64,000 nucleotides of DNA from Thiobacillus denitrificans (GTDB taxonomy: Bacteria; Pseudomonadota; Gammaproteobacteria; Burkholderiales; Thiobacillaceae), in the NCBI GenBank assembly GCA_002343685.1, contig DDRS01000007.1, forward strand, positions 1-64,000, written 5' to 3'. Under the pieces are notes generated by a model that was not told the origin of the DNA, made no database searches, and saw only the letters and a program-made list of their open reading frames with translations. The position numbers and the translations under genes were made by a program. This document shows, piece by piece, positions 35,331 through 44,879 of the stretch (within the stretch, counting starts at the first letter, position 1; each line of letters opens with the position of its first letter).

Positions 35331-36536
35331 TCAGTTGAGCAGGGTTGCAAGATGGCGGATCAGGTGTCGCGCCTGGGTAAGTTTGTCGGCACGCGAGAGC
35401 GGATGCCTGCCTTGATCGTCGAACAGTACCAACTCGGCACTGTCCTGGCCGAGCGTGTCCTGCGCCAAGTTGCCGACCAGCAGCGGCAGTTTCTTCTTCA
35501 GGCGTTTGGCCTCGGCATGTTCGGCCAGCCGTTCGGTCTCCGCGGCAAAGCCCACGCAGAAGGGCGCGTCGGGCAGGGCAGCGACTTCAGCCAGGATGTC
35601 GGGGTTGGCAACCAGATTCAGCGTCAGCCCCGCGGCACGTTTCTTGATCTTCTGCGATGCCGCCGCGTCCACCCGGTAATCGGCCACCGCTGCCACTGCG
35701 ATGAATACGTCGCACGGCAATTCGCGCAGTACGGCATCGCGCATGTCGGCTGCGCTTTGCACATCGACTCGACGCACGCCTGCCGGCATGGCAAGGCAGG
35801 TCGGCCCCGAGACCAGGCACACCTCGGCGCCCGCCTCGGCCGAGGCCTGGGCAACCGCGTAGCCCATCTTGCCGGAACTCAGGTTGGTCAGGCCACGTAC
35901 CGGATCGATCGCCTCGAAGGTGGGGCCGGCTGTGATCACGACCCGCTTGCCTGCCAGCACGCCCTTCCCCAACAGGCCATGCAACGCGACTGCGATGTCG
36001 GCCGGCTCCAGCATGCGTCCAAGACCGGTTTCGCCGCAGGCCTGTTCGCCTGCAGCCGGCCCTAGCATCTGCACGCTGTCATCGCGCAATTGCGCAAGAT
36101 TGCGCTGGGTCGCAGCCGCCGCCCACATTTCGCGGTTCATCGCCGGCGCCACCGCCAGTTTGCAGGCGCGCGCCAGACACAACGTCGTCAAGAGATCGTC
36201 GGCCCGGCCGTGAACGAGTTTCGCCAGGAAATCGGCCGAGGCCGGTGCCACCAGAATCAGGTCGGCGTCGCGCGACAGGTGAATGTGCAACATGCCGTCG
36301 CCGCTGGCGGCGTCCCACAAGGAAGTCAGCACCGGCTTGCCGGACAATGCCTGGAAGGTCAGCGGCGTGACGAACTGCTGCGCGGCAGCGGTCATCACCA
36401 CCTGCACCTCCGCGCCGGCCTTGACCAGCAGGCGACACAACTCGGCCGCCTTGTAGGTCGCGATGCCGCCGGTCACCCCCAGAATGATTTTCTTGCCTGC
36501 CAGCGACACGGTCTCGATTCCCTGCCCGCTTTCCAT
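35331..36536 (-). CDS. coaBC: Phosphopantothenoylcysteine decarboxylase / phosphopantothenate-cysteine ligase
   Basis: 401 residues, bifunctional. The N-terminal flavoprotein CoaC domain (KKIILGVTGGIATYKAAELC) has the substrate motif PAMNREMW; the C-terminal CoaB domain has ITAGPTFEAIDPVRGLTNLSSGKMG and a late KKLPLLVGNL. It makes 4'-phosphopantetheine in coenzyme A synthesis. ATG 36536 is set seven residues or so before the family consensus start. Divergent from radC across a gap of 33 bases. Confidence 0.96.
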   Translation of the reverse strand: MESGQGIETVSLAGKKIILGVTGGIATYKAAELCRLLVKAGAEVQVVMTAAAQQFVTPLTFQALSGKPVLTSLWDAASGDGMLHIHLSRDADLILVAPASADFLAKLVHGRADDLLTTLCLARACKLAVAPAMNREMWAAAATQRNLAQLRDDSVQMLGPAAGEQACGETGLGRMLEPADIAVALHGLLGKGVLAGKRVVITAGPTFEAIDPVRGLTNLSSGKMGYAVAQASAEAGAEVCLVSGPTCLAMPAGVRRVDVQSAADMRDAVLRELPCDVFIAVAAVADYRVDAAASQKIKKRAAGLTLNLVANPDILAEVAALPDAPFCVGFAAETERLAEHAEAKRLKKKLPLLVGNLAQDTLGQDSAELVLFDDQGRHPLSRADKLTQARHLIRHLATLLN

Positions 36537-36569
36537 GAAAATGGCACATTCTACGGGAGGGGAAGGGTC

Positions 36570-37244
36570 ATGGCGATTCGGGACTGGCCGGAAGACGCGC
36601 GTCCACGCGAGAAACTGCTGAAACAGGGTGCCACAGCCCTGACCGATGCCGAACTGGTCGCGGTTTTTCTGCGCACGGGGGTCGTCGGCAAAAGTGCGGT
36701 CGACCTCGGGCGCGAACTGATCGAACGCTTCGGCGGTCTGGGCGGGTTGTGTCGTGCCAGCCGGAAAGCTGCCTGCGCCGCGCCCGGCGTCGGCGAAGCC
36801 AAGTACGCGCTACTGCAGGCCGTGATGGAAATGGCGCGGCGCACCCTGGCCGAGGATATGCAGGCAGGTGACGCGCTGACCTCCCCAACCGCCGTACGCG
36901 ACTACCTGCGGCTGATTCTGCGCGGCAAGGAATATGAGGTGTTCTGCTGCGTGTTCCTCGACGCCCAGAACCGGGTGATTGCAGTGGAAGAACTGTTTCG
37001 CGGCACGCTAACGCAAACCAGCGTCTATCCACGCGAGATCATCAAGCGCGCGCTCTCGTACAATGCCGCGGCGCTGATCCTGGCGCACAACCATCCCAGC
37101 GGCGTGGCCGAACCCAGTCCCGCCGACCGCAGCCTCACCCGGAAACTGGCGGACGCACTGGCCCTGGTGGACGTGCGCGTGCTCGACCACTTTATCGTGG
37201 CGGGCGCGTCTTCCCTGTCTTTCATGGAATCCGGCCATCTTTGA
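36570..37244 (+). CDS. radC: RadC-family JAMM/MPN domain protein
   Basis: 224 residues. N-terminal helix-hairpin-helix region (ALTDAELVAVFLRTGVVGKSAVDLG) and a C-terminal JAMM metallo-domain with HNHPSGVAEPSPAD. Despite its name the family's role in DNA repair is unproven. ATG 36570 follows a GGAGGGGAAGGG purine run. It precedes rpmB-rpmG, an arrangement conserved from E. coli (radC-rpmB-rpmG). Confidence 0.94.
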   Translation: MAIRDWPEDARPREKLLKQGATALTDAELVAVFLRTGVVGKSAVDLGRELIERFGGLGGLCRASRKAACAAPGVGEAKYALLQAVMEMARRTLAEDMQAGDALTSPTAVRDYLRLILRGKEYEVFCCVFLDAQNRVIAVEELFRGTLTQTSVYPREIIKRALSYNAAALILAHNHPSGVAEPSPADRSLTRKLADALALVDVRVLDHFIVAGASSLSFMESGHL

Positions 37245-37257
37245 GGGTGTGCCGGGC

Positions 37258-37287
37258 TTGCCTCACGCTTGTAAGCTGTGATATAAA
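37258..37287 (+). promoter_or_regulatory. Sigma70-type promoter for rpmB-rpmG
   Basis: TTGCCT (-35), 18 bases, TATAAA (-10), about 65 bases before the rpmB start. It is just after the radC stop, so the ribosomal-protein genes probably have their own promoter. Confidence 0.5.
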
Positions 37288-37300
37288 TCGCGGTTCTCGG

Positions 37301-37334
37301 GTTAACCCATATTGTTAACCCCACCGGTTAACCC
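37301..37334. repeat. Three GTTAACCC iterons with a 13-bp period
   Basis: GTTAACCC begins at 37301, 37314 and 37327. They lie downstream of the promoter and 20 bases before the rpmB start, so would be in the leader RNA. Confidence 0.6.
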
Positions 37335-37353
37335 TCAATTCTGGAGCAGCGTC

Positions 37354-37590
37354 ATGGCTCGCGTATGTGTCGTTACGGGCAAGAAGCCCATGGTCGGGAA
37401 CAACGTTTCCCACGCCAACAATAAAACCAAGCGTCGTTTTCTGCCCAACCTGCAATACCGCCGGTTCTGGGTCGAGAGCGAGAACCGCTGGGTTCGTCTG
37501 CGTCTGTCCAATGCTGCCCTGCGCACCATCGACAAGAACGGCATCGAGTCCGTTCTCGCCGACCTGCGCGCCCGCGGCGAAGCAGTTTAA
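37354..37590 (+). CDS. rpmB: 50S ribosomal protein L28
   Basis: 78 residues, starting MARVCVVTGKKPMVGNNVSH, the standard L28 N-terminus. The ATG at 37354 follows CTGGAGC. Full length. Cotranscribed with rpmG 11 bases on. The proline-rich extension upstream in the same frame has no ribosome site and is not part of the protein. Confidence 0.98.
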   Translation: MARVCVVTGKKPMVGNNVSHANNKTKRRFLPNLQYRRFWVESENRWVRLRLSNAALRTIDKNGIESVLADLRARGEAV

Positions 37591-37601
37591 GGAGTTGAAT
37601 C

Positions 37602-37769
37602 ATGGCTAAAGGCGGACGCGAAAAGATCAAGCTGGAGTCCACTGCGGGCACCGGCCACTTCTACACCACCACCAAGAACAAGAAGACCATGCCCGAGAAA
37701 ATGGAGATCAGCAAGTTCGATCCCAAGGCTCGCAAGCATGTGATGTACAAGGAAACCAAGCTGAAGTAA
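37602..37769 (+). CDS. rpmG: 50S ribosomal protein L33
   Basis: 55 residues: MAKGGREKIKLESTAGTGHF ... KARKHVMYKETKLK. The cysteine-free (zinc-independent) form. ATG 37602 follows AAGGAG at 37589-37594. The gene is followed at once by a strong bidirectional terminator. Confidence 0.98.
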   Translation: MAKGGREKIKLESTAGTGHFYTTTKNKKTMPEKMEISKFDPKARKHVMYKETKLK

Positions 37770-37781
37770 TTCAGCCGGTTA

Positions 37782-37819
37782 CCAATAAAAAACCCGCCGA
37801 TCGGCGGGTTTTTTATTGG
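37782..37819. terminator. Bidirectional rho-independent terminator
   Basis: A perfect 38-bp palindrome: arms of 19 bases each, core ACCCGCCGA/TCGGCGGGT flanked by six A and six T. It serves rpmG on the plus strand and the convergent desaturase gene on the minus strand. Confidence 0.9.
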
Positions 37820-37856
37820 CCTTCGACGGGATGGCCCGCAGGCCACCCGTTCGGCA

Positions 37857-39029
37857 TCAGGCATAACAGCGCAGGCGCACCGAGAAATCCTTCAGCGACT
37901 GGATGCCACTTTCCTCGGCGCGTTTGCACCAAGCCTGCAATTGGTCGAGCAGCTGCTCGCGGCTGGCGGTGGAACGGCCCCAGATGGCGGCGAGTTCCTG
38001 GCGCATGCGATAGACCGTCTGCAGACGCTCGCTCTTGCCCAGCAGCGTGTCGAGCTCAGCCTTGTCGGATGCGGCCAGTTCGGCCGGTTCCTTGTGCAGC
38101 CAGCGGCGGAAGCTGTCGAAATTCCAGTTCTGCGGCAGATTCGCGCCGGCCTTCAGCTTGGCGATCTCGGCCTTGCTGTCCGCGCGCACGCTTTTCACGA
38201 AGCGCGTCATCACGTCGTAGCGGTGGGTGATGACGGCCTGCAGGGTGTCGAGGTCGCACAGCGGCTTGGCCGGCAACCATTTCACCGTCGGCGCCACCTT
38301 GCGGATGGTGGCAAGGCCCACATAGGACATCAGCTTGATGTAGAGCCAGCCGATGTCGAACTCGTACCATTTGTTCGACAGACGTGCCGACGTGCCATAG
38401 GCATGGTGATTGTTGTGCAATTCCTCACCGCCGATGAGGATGCCCCACGGGATAATGTTGGTGCTGGCATCCTCGCTGGCGAAGTTGCGGTAACCCCAGT
38501 AGTGGCCGATGCCGTTGATGATGCCGGCAGCGGTGATCGGGATCCACGCCATCTGCACGGCCCAGATGGTGAGGCCGAGGGGGCCGAACAGGGCGATGTT
38601 AATCGCCATCATCGACCAGATGCCTGCGGCCGAATGACGGCTGTAGACATTGCGCTCCATCCAGTCGTCGGGTGTGCCGTGGCCGTATTTTTCCAGCGTC
38701 TCGGTCACCTTTGCCTCGGCGCGATACAACTCGGAACCTTCCCAGAAGACCTTCTTGATGCCACGCGTCTGCGGGCTGTGGGGGTCTTCGGGCGTTTCGC
38801 ACTTGGCGTGGTGCTTGCGGTGGATGGCGACCCATTCCTTGGTGACCATGCCGGTGGTCATCCACAGCCAGAAACGGAAGAAGTGGCTGACGATGGGGTG
38901 CAAATCGACGGCGCGGTGTGCCTGCGAGCGGTGCAGAAAAATGGTGACGGCAGCGATGGTGATGTGCGTCAGACCGAGCGCGACCAACACATATCCCCAC
39001 CAGGGTAAATCCAACAAGCCTAATTGCAT
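37857..39029 (-). CDS. Acyl-CoA / fatty-acid desaturase (delta-9 type)
   Basis: 390 residues. Integral membrane di-iron desaturase with the three histidine boxes: HRSQAH (about 33-38), HRKHH (about 69-73) and HNNHH (about 205-209). At least four membrane helices flank these. It introduces a double bond in a saturated acyl chain; delta-9 position is the usual specificity of this soluble-substrate family. The C-terminal 120 residues form an extra helical region not needed for catalysis. Related to lipid fluidity; the window also holds a FadL porin and an acyl-CoA synthetase. Confidence 0.92.
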   Translation of the reverse strand: MQLGLLDLPWWGYVLVALGLTHITIAAVTIFLHRSQAHRAVDLHPIVSHFFRFWLWMTTGMVTKEWVAIHRKHHAKCETPEDPHSPQTRGIKKVFWEGSELYRAEAKVTETLEKYGHGTPDDWMERNVYSRHSAAGIWSMMAINIALFGPLGLTIWAVQMAWIPITAAGIINGIGHYWGYRNFASEDASTNIIPWGILIGGEELHNNHHAYGTSARLSNKWYEFDIGWLYIKLMSYVGLATIRKVAPTVKWLPAKPLCDLDTLQAVITHRYDVMTRFVKSVRADSKAEIAKLKAGANLPQNWNFDSFRRWLHKEPAELAASDKAELDTLLGKSERLQTVYRMRQELAAIWGRSTASREQLLDQLQAWCKRAEESGIQSLKDFSVRLRCYA

Positions 39030-39090
39030 GGTTCAGAGTTCCAAAAAAGGACAATAGCGTCCTGTAATTTACGGACAAACCCCATAAAAA

Positions 39091-40380
39091 TCAAGGATTA
39101 TTATCAATCGAAGACGGGGTCGCCATATGCACAACGCGTTGCGGAAAGGGAATCTCGATGCCGGCAGCCTTGAAACGTCGCCAGATCGCCCAGTTGATGT
39201 CCGAACGCAGATTATTCTGCCCCTCGCTGGGGTCGCGTATCCATACAGCCAGTTCCAGGAGAACGCCATTATCGGCAAACTCCTTCAGAAACACCCTGGG
39301 CGGACTGTCCGGCTCATCATGCACCACCCGGATATGGCTGTTCGCCGCCTCCAGCATCAAGGCCTCGGCCTGCTCCAGATCGGTATCGTAGGACACTTGG
39401 ATCGGCAATGCGATCCGCACGTTGGGTTTGGACAGCGAATGATTGACGACCGTCTGGGTGATCAGCGTCTCGTTGGGGACGATGGTCTCGGTACCGTCGA
39501 GCGCCCGCAGCAGCGTGTAGCGCGTATTGATCTGGCTGACCTGGCCATATTTGTTGTCGACCGTCACCAGATCGCCGATACGGACCGAACGGTCGAGCAG
39601 GATGATGAATCCGGAAATGTAATTGCTGGCGACTTTTTGCAGGCCGAAGCCGATCCCCACGCCCAGCGCCCCGCCGAACACCGACAGCACCGTAAGATCG
39701 ATCCCCACCGCCGGCAAGGCCACCAGCACGGCCAGAATCAGCAGCACGGTGCGCGCAGCTTTCGACAAGGCCATGCGTAGCGACAGATTCATCTGTGTGA
39801 TGCCCATCAGACGGTTCTCGACGAGACGCGCCAGCGTCAGCGCAATGATGAGCGCCGCGATGATGACCGCCGCAGCCTGGAACAGCAGCCACAGCGAGAA
39901 GCGATGGTCGCCCGACTGGAACGAGAGCGCCTCCATGGCCGCATGGATGCGCGGCAACAGGCCGGTGATATGCAGTGCGAACGCGCTCCAGATCAGCCAG
40001 GCGGCCGTACGCTCCCACAACTTGAGTGATTCGCGCGGCTTGAGCGCGTAACGCAACGCATAGATCACCAACCGCACACCCGCCAGCGCCAGCAACAACG
40101 GCACAGCCAGGTTCAGCAGGTGCGTATGGGCCAGCCAGTGATGGGCCAGGTCGCGCCCGAGCAGCAACACCAGCAGCATGAAGAGCGGAAACCCCACCCT
40201 GCGCAAGCCGGCGTGCCAGACGGTATCGGTCTTCGCAAGAAAGGGGGCGATCAGGCGCATCGCACCCCAAGCCACGAGGACGCACGCCGCTAGCACGCCC
40301 ATCTGCCACAACAGATCGACATTCTTGCTGTCGTCGATCAGGCGTGTCAGAAGGTTGTCAAAGGGGACGGGCTGATCCAA
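39091..40380 (-). CDS. MscS-family mechanosensitive channel
   Basis: 429 residues. About five membrane helices in the first 190 residues are followed by the MscS pore helix and beta domain: LSVFGGALGVGIGFGLQKVA is the glycine/alanine-rich pore, then DRSVRIGDLVTVDNKYGQVS and the typical VPNETLITQTVVNHS. It should open under membrane tension on osmotic downshock. It is longer than E. coli MscS (286 residues) by two to three N-terminal helices. Single gene on the minus strand. Confidence 0.92.
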   Translation of the reverse strand: MDQPVPFDNLLTRLIDDSKNVDLLWQMGVLAACVLVAWGAMRLIAPFLAKTDTVWHAGLRRVGFPLFMLLVLLLGRDLAHHWLAHTHLLNLAVPLLLALAGVRLVIYALRYALKPRESLKLWERTAAWLIWSAFALHITGLLPRIHAAMEALSFQSGDHRFSLWLLFQAAAVIIAALIIALTLARLVENRLMGITQMNLSLRMALSKAARTVLLILAVLVALPAVGIDLTVLSVFGGALGVGIGFGLQKVASNYISGFIILLDRSVRIGDLVTVDNKYGQVSQINTRYTLLRALDGTETIVPNETLITQTVVNHSLSKPNVRIALPIQVSYDTDLEQAEALMLEAANSHIRVVHDEPDSPPRVFLKEFADNGVLLELAVWIRDPSEGQNNLRSDINWAIWRRFKAAGIEIPFPQRVVHMATPSSIDNNP

Positions 40381-40472
40381 TGGCGTCGTAAGGAAACGAG
40401 GTGAACCGGATTATAGCGGTCGTCCTTGCCAAGGAGACATCCATACGGACGCCTCCCCTTCTATTCAGGTGC

Positions 40473-41678
40473 TTAGAAATTATGGGTGAACTGTGCCGAC
40501 AGAATGTCGACGGCGCCTTCGTAGGTTCCGCTGAGCGTCACTCCGCTTTCCGTCTTGTTGATGCGCGTATCCCGGATGAAGAGATGAGCGTATCCGAAGT
40601 CGAGCGTGCTCCGGTCAGACACGCGATACTGCCCGCCGAACGCGATCCAGGTGCGGTCGCCGTCGGGAATGCGCGCCGTGCGGTAGGCATCGGACACGGG
40701 TGTCTGGTCGTACGCCACGCCGCCGCGCAAAGTCACCCTGTCATTGAGGTGGTAATTGGCGCCCAGCGAATAACGGTAGGTATCGTCCCAGTTTTCGGTA
40801 GTCAATCCGAGCGTCGAACCATTGTTACGCACAATACGCAATTCCTTGAAATCGCTCCAACCGGTCCAGGTGACGTCGGCCAGCAGATCCCACTGTGCAT
40901 TCAGTTTGTGGAACAGGCTTAAGGAAGCCGAATCCGGCAAGGTGAGATCGGCCGTCACCCCACCGTTCGACGCCGCCGCCGCACTGAATGTGGCATCGCC
41001 TTTCAGGGTGTGATCGACTTCCGAGCGATAAGCCAGACCAATCCGAGTAGCATCGCTCGGTTGCCACAGTACGCCCAGATTAAATCCCCAGTCATAGTCG
41101 TCACCGCGGACTTTGACTGTGCCCGGCGCACCAGCGAAGTTAGTCAGCGTCGCCTCCGCATACTGGATGCTCAGCCCGGCGCCCAACGACAGCGACTCGC
41201 TCGCTTTCCAGGCAATCGAGGGATTGAGGTTGACCGTCTTGAGTTCGGATTTGATCGCTTGGGTGCGTCCTTTCCAGGTGCTGTCATATTCGGTCTTCAG
41301 GCCGAACGGCGCATTCATCCCGATTCCGAGATGCACATCCGGCGTCAGCCGGAAGGCGAAGTAGGCATTGGGCACGAAGGAAAGATCGCCGGCATCGCCG
41401 CCGTTGCCGCCACTGAGCGGCGATGTTCCGGTGAACTCCGCCTGCGGTTTGATGAGGTGCCCTGCGAGAACGACCTGCCGGTCGGGCAGCAGCGTCATTC
41501 CCGCCGGATTGAAGAATATCGTGCTGGCATCCTGCGCACTGGCGGCCTGGCCGGCATAGGCATTGCCCAGGCCGCTGGCGTTCTGTTCGACCAGCGCAAA
41601 GCCGGCAGCTTGGCCCAGGTCGGCGAACCCGGCCAGTGCCAGGCCGAGCATCAATTGTTTACGAGGAAACGAAGGCAT
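40473..41678 (-). CDS. OmpP1/FadL-family outer-membrane transport protein
   Basis: 401 residues. Signal peptide (LMLGLALAGFADLGQAAG), then the family hallmark near the mature N-terminus: ASGLGNAYAGQAASAQDAST and FFNPAGMTLL. The remainder alternates in a beta-barrel pattern and ends in F (SAQFTHNF). These porins move long-chain fatty acids or other hydrophobic compounds across the outer membrane. It follows the acyl-CoA synthetase gene by 29 bases on the same strand, so the pair may take up and activate fatty acids. Confidence 0.92.
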   Translation of the reverse strand: MPSFPRKQLMLGLALAGFADLGQAAGFALVEQNASGLGNAYAGQAASAQDASTIFFNPAGMTLLPDRQVVLAGHLIKPQAEFTGTSPLSGGNGGDAGDLSFVPNAYFAFRLTPDVHLGIGMNAPFGLKTEYDSTWKGRTQAIKSELKTVNLNPSIAWKASESLSLGAGLSIQYAEATLTNFAGAPGTVKVRGDDYDWGFNLGVLWQPSDATRIGLAYRSEVDHTLKGDATFSAAAASNGGVTADLTLPDSASLSLFHKLNAQWDLLADVTWTGWSDFKELRIVRNNGSTLGLTTENWDDTYRYSLGANYHLNDRVTLRGGVAYDQTPVSDAYRTARIPDGDRTWIAFGGQYRVSDRSTLDFGYAHLFIRDTRINKTESGVTLSGTYEGAVDILSAQFTHNF

Positions 41679-41707
41679 GAAGTATCTCCCTAATCGGTTT
41701 TATGGGG

Positions 41708-43522
41708 TCAGCGTGCGAAATCAGCATACATGGCCTCGACCGCCGCGCGGTAACGGTCGAGGACCTGGTTGCGTTTGATTTTGAGGGTAGGGGTCAGGAG
41801 GCCGTCCTCCAGCGTCCATGGCTTGAGCTCGGGATGCAGCCGGCGGATCTGGGCATAACCCGGAAAATGCTTGAGATGGTGCGCCACGCGGTGGGTCAGC
41901 GCCTTCATCACCTTGGGATCGCGCAATGCCCCGGGATGGTTGGGATCGATGTTGAGATGCGCGGCAAATTCCTGCCAATGTTCCTCATTGAGTACGGTCA
42001 GTGCGGCCAGATAGGGTTTGCCTTCGCCGACGACCATCACCTGTTCGAACAGCGGGTCGAGCAGGATGGCGGATTCCATGTCGGTCGGCGGCACCTTCTC
42101 GCCGTTGTTCAGCACGATGATGTCCTTGATACGCCCGATGATATGGTAATGACCCCAAGCGTCCATCGTGACCTGATCGCCGCTATGCAACCAACCCTCG
42201 TTGTCGATCATGGCGCGGGTGGCGGCCTCGTCCTGCCAGTAGCCTCGCATGACGCAACGGCTGCGCGTGAGCAGTTCGTCGTTGTCGCCAATCTTCACCT
42301 CGATGCCGGGCAGCGGCGGGCCGATGCTGGAAGGCACGTTGGATTCCGGGCGGTTGACGCATACCACCGGACTGGTTTCGGTCAGCCCGTAACCTTGGAT
42401 GATCGGCACGCCCAGACCGATGAACATGTGTGCAATCTCCGGCGAGAGCGCCGCGCCGCCCGAAATCGCCAATTTCAGCCGACCGCCCAGTTTTTCGGTA
42501 ACGTTGCGTGCGACCTTCCGGTTGAGGGCGGACCACAGCCAGAGCGCCGGGCTCCATCCCGCACGCCCCTGGCTAAGCTCGAAGCGTCGCCAGCCCACTC
42601 GCACCGCCAGGTTGAATATCAGCCTGGCGAGCAGCCCCTTCTTCTCCAGGCTGTCCTGGATGCGCCCATACACGCGTTCGTAGATACGCGGCACCGAAAT
42701 CAGCACGGTAGGACGGATAGCCTGCAGATCCTGCGCCAGCTGGGCGATAGAGCGCGCGTAGGCAACCTCGGCGCCGACCAGCATCGGCAGGTAATACCCC
42801 CCGGTGCGCTCCAACGTGTGCGACATGGGAAGAAATGACAGAAAGACCTCGTGCGGATCGAAATCGGCGCATTGCGAAGCATAGAACGCGTTCCACAACA
42901 GATTGTCATGCGTCAGCATCACGCCCTTGGGTCGCCCGGTCGTGCCCGATGTGTAGACGATGCTGGCGAGTAGATCGGATGTGAGATGGCGTTCGGGAAC
43001 GGGTGTGCCGGCAGCCGCTGCCAGCCAATCGGCTGCCACGACAAAGCGCGTGCTCCAGTTCACCAGACCGTTTTCGGGTGGAACAAGGCTGACGATATGT
43101 TGCAGCGTCGTCGCCGATCCTGCGATCTCGGCCAGTTTCTTGTGTTGGAACTTGCCTTCGACCAGCAGCAGTCGGGCGCCGGAATGGTTGAGGATATAGG
43201 CCGCGCTTTCCGGACGGTCGTCGAGATACAGGGGCACCGTGACCAGACCCAGCGCCAGCGCAGCCTGGTCGAAAATCACCCACTCGACGCTGTTCTTCAG
43301 CATCACCGCCACACGATCGCCTGGGGCCAGCCCCTCCTTCACCAGCGCGGACTGCCAGCGCGCCACCTCGGCCGCCACCTGCGACCAGGTGAAGCTTACC
43401 CAGGTCGCGGTCGCCTCGTCGAATTGGCGATAGGCCACCTGATCCGGCGTCGCGTCGACGCGCGCGCGGAACAGGCCGCACAGTGTGCCGAGCACATCGG
43501 GATGGAAGGGCGTGGCTACCAT
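41708..43522 (-). CDS. Long-chain acyl-CoA synthetase (AMP-forming)
   Basis: 604 residues. ANL-superfamily ligase: P-loop-like YTSGTTGRPKGVMLTH, the acceptor motif GYGLTETSPVV, and the C-terminal hinge GWLHSGDQVTMDAWGHYHIIGR; an NNGEKVPPTDME stretch carries the late lysine region. The family activates fatty acids to acyl-CoA via acyl-adenylate. Upstream of the FadL porin in the same direction, so likely to be functionally linked. Substrate chain length cannot be read. Confidence 0.93.
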   Translation of the reverse strand: MVATPFHPDVLGTLCGLFRARVDATPDQVAYRQFDEATATWVSFTWSQVAAEVARWQSALVKEGLAPGDRVAVMLKNSVEWVIFDQAALALGLVTVPLYLDDRPESAAYILNHSGARLLLVEGKFQHKKLAEIAGSATTLQHIVSLVPPENGLVNWSTRFVVAADWLAAAAGTPVPERHLTSDLLASIVYTSGTTGRPKGVMLTHDNLLWNAFYASQCADFDPHEVFLSFLPMSHTLERTGGYYLPMLVGAEVAYARSIAQLAQDLQAIRPTVLISVPRIYERVYGRIQDSLEKKGLLARLIFNLAVRVGWRRFELSQGRAGWSPALWLWSALNRKVARNVTEKLGGRLKLAISGGAALSPEIAHMFIGLGVPIIQGYGLTETSPVVCVNRPESNVPSSIGPPLPGIEVKIGDNDELLTRSRCVMRGYWQDEAATRAMIDNEGWLHSGDQVTMDAWGHYHIIGRIKDIIVLNNGEKVPPTDMESAILLDPLFEQVMVVGEGKPYLAALTVLNEEHWQEFAAHLNIDPNHPGALRDPKVMKALTHRVAHHLKHFPGYAQIRRLHPELKPWTLEDGLLTPTLKIKRNQVLDRYRAAVEAMYADFAR

Positions 43523-43583
43523 GTCAGGGGTATCGAACCGGCCGAAGGAAACGCCGCATTGATAACTGCAAAGCTTGGACGGG

Positions 43584-44831
43584 TCAAGCCACGGCTTTGA
43601 CCAGGACGGCCGCGAAGAAACCGTCTGTGCCGTGCAAGGCAGGCGACAATTTCAGCATGCTGCCCGTATCGAGGTCGATCTTGTGTTGCGCCAACAGCTC
43701 GTTGACCGGCAACAGGGTAAATCCGCCTTCCGCCAGCAACGTCTCGACAATGGCCTCGTTTTCCTCCGGCAACAGGCTGCAGGTGGCATAGACCAGCCGA
43801 CCCCCGGGTTTCAGCAGCTTCGCTGCTGCACGCAGGATGGCCGCCTGTTTCCGGGTCAGCTCCGTCACGCTCTCGGGCGACTGGCGGAATTTCAGGTCGG
43901 GGTTACGGCGCAGGGTGCCAAGGCCGGAACACGGCGCATCGACCAGCACACGGTCAAGCTTGCCCGCCAGGCGCTTTACCCGGGTATCGTTCTCGGAGGC
44001 AATCAGCTGTGGCATCACGTTGGACAGGCCTGAACGCGCCAGCCGCGGCTTCAAGTTGGCGAGTCGTCTTTCCGCCACGTCGAAGGCATACAGGCGGCCG
44101 GTCGAGGCCATCATGGCGCCGATCGCGAGCGTCTTGCCGCCGGCCCCTGCACAGAAATCGCATATCATCTCGCCGCGCCGCGCCCCGAGCAGCAAGGCCA
44201 GCAACTGGCTGCCCTCGTCCTGCACTTCTAGGCTGCCGTCGAGAAACAGCAGATGGCGGTTGATCGCCGGATGGTCCTTGAAGCGGATGCCCCAGGGCGA
44301 ATACGGCGTCGCCTCGACCTTGAAGCCTGCCTCGCGCAACTGCGTCAGCACGGCATCGCGGCCGGCCTTGTGGGCATTGACCCGCACATCGAGCGGAGCC
44401 GGCTGCTGCAGGGCACGGCCGAGCGCAAGGATGTCGGCATCGCTCATCGACGCCTGCAGTTTCTCGACCACCCAATCGGGCAGCTCCGCATTCGCCGCCA
44501 ATGGCAGGTCGTCGGTTTTGGCGTTCCGAATGTGATCGATCAGCTCGGGCTTGGCGAATTTCTCCAGTGTCGCTCCGCTCATGCCGCGCACCTTGATCAG
44601 CCAGGCGATGATCAGCGTGCGCGGATTGGCTGCCGGCACCACCACCGACAGATAGCGGTAGCGTCGCAATACGCCGAATACGGCTTCGGCCACGAAAGCA
44701 CGGTCATGCGAACCGAGCTTCTTATGCTCGCGGAAAAACGCCGACAGTACGGCATCAGCTGGGCGATTGAAGTCCAGCACCAGATCGAGCGCCTGGGTGG
44801 CTAGTTGCAACAACGGCGGGGTCAGTTCCAT
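43584..44831 (-). CDS. RsmB/NOP-family rRNA m5C methyltransferase
   Basis: 415 residues from ATG 44831; ATG 44867 is an alternative. An N-terminal NusB-like helical part precedes a Rossmann methyltransferase: SAM-binding ICDFCAGAGGKTLAIGAMM, and two catalytic cysteines in VDAPCSGLGTLRRNPD and VYATCSLLPEENEAIV. It should methylate a cytosine in rRNA. Similar to RsmB but without the usual fmt partner, so it may be a paralogue. Followed on its upstream side by a short hypothetical gene. Confidence 0.9.
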   Translation of the reverse strand: MELTPPLLQLATQALDLVLDFNRPADAVLSAFFREHKKLGSHDRAFVAEAVFGVLRRYRYLSVVVPAANPRTLIIAWLIKVRGMSGATLEKFAKPELIDHIRNAKTDDLPLAANAELPDWVVEKLQASMSDADILALGRALQQPAPLDVRVNAHKAGRDAVLTQLREAGFKVEATPYSPWGIRFKDHPAINRHLLFLDGSLEVQDEGSQLLALLLGARRGEMICDFCAGAGGKTLAIGAMMASTGRLYAFDVAERRLANLKPRLARSGLSNVMPQLIASENDTRVKRLAGKLDRVLVDAPCSGLGTLRRNPDLKFRQSPESVTELTRKQAAILRAAAKLLKPGGRLVYATCSLLPEENEAIVETLLAEGGFTLLPVNELLAQHKIDLDTGSMLKLSPALHGTDGFFAAVLVKAVA

Positions 44832-44879
44832 CAGGGGCGTCAGGCAGGTTGGCAGGCGGCGGGGCATCCCCGCCGGGGT

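Noticed and set aside
41708..43522. Reading the AMP-binding enzyme as a benzoate or other aryl-CoA ligase
   Set aside because: Size, the N-terminal VAYRQFDEATATWVSFTW pattern and linkage to a FadL porin fit long-chain acyl-CoA synthetases better.
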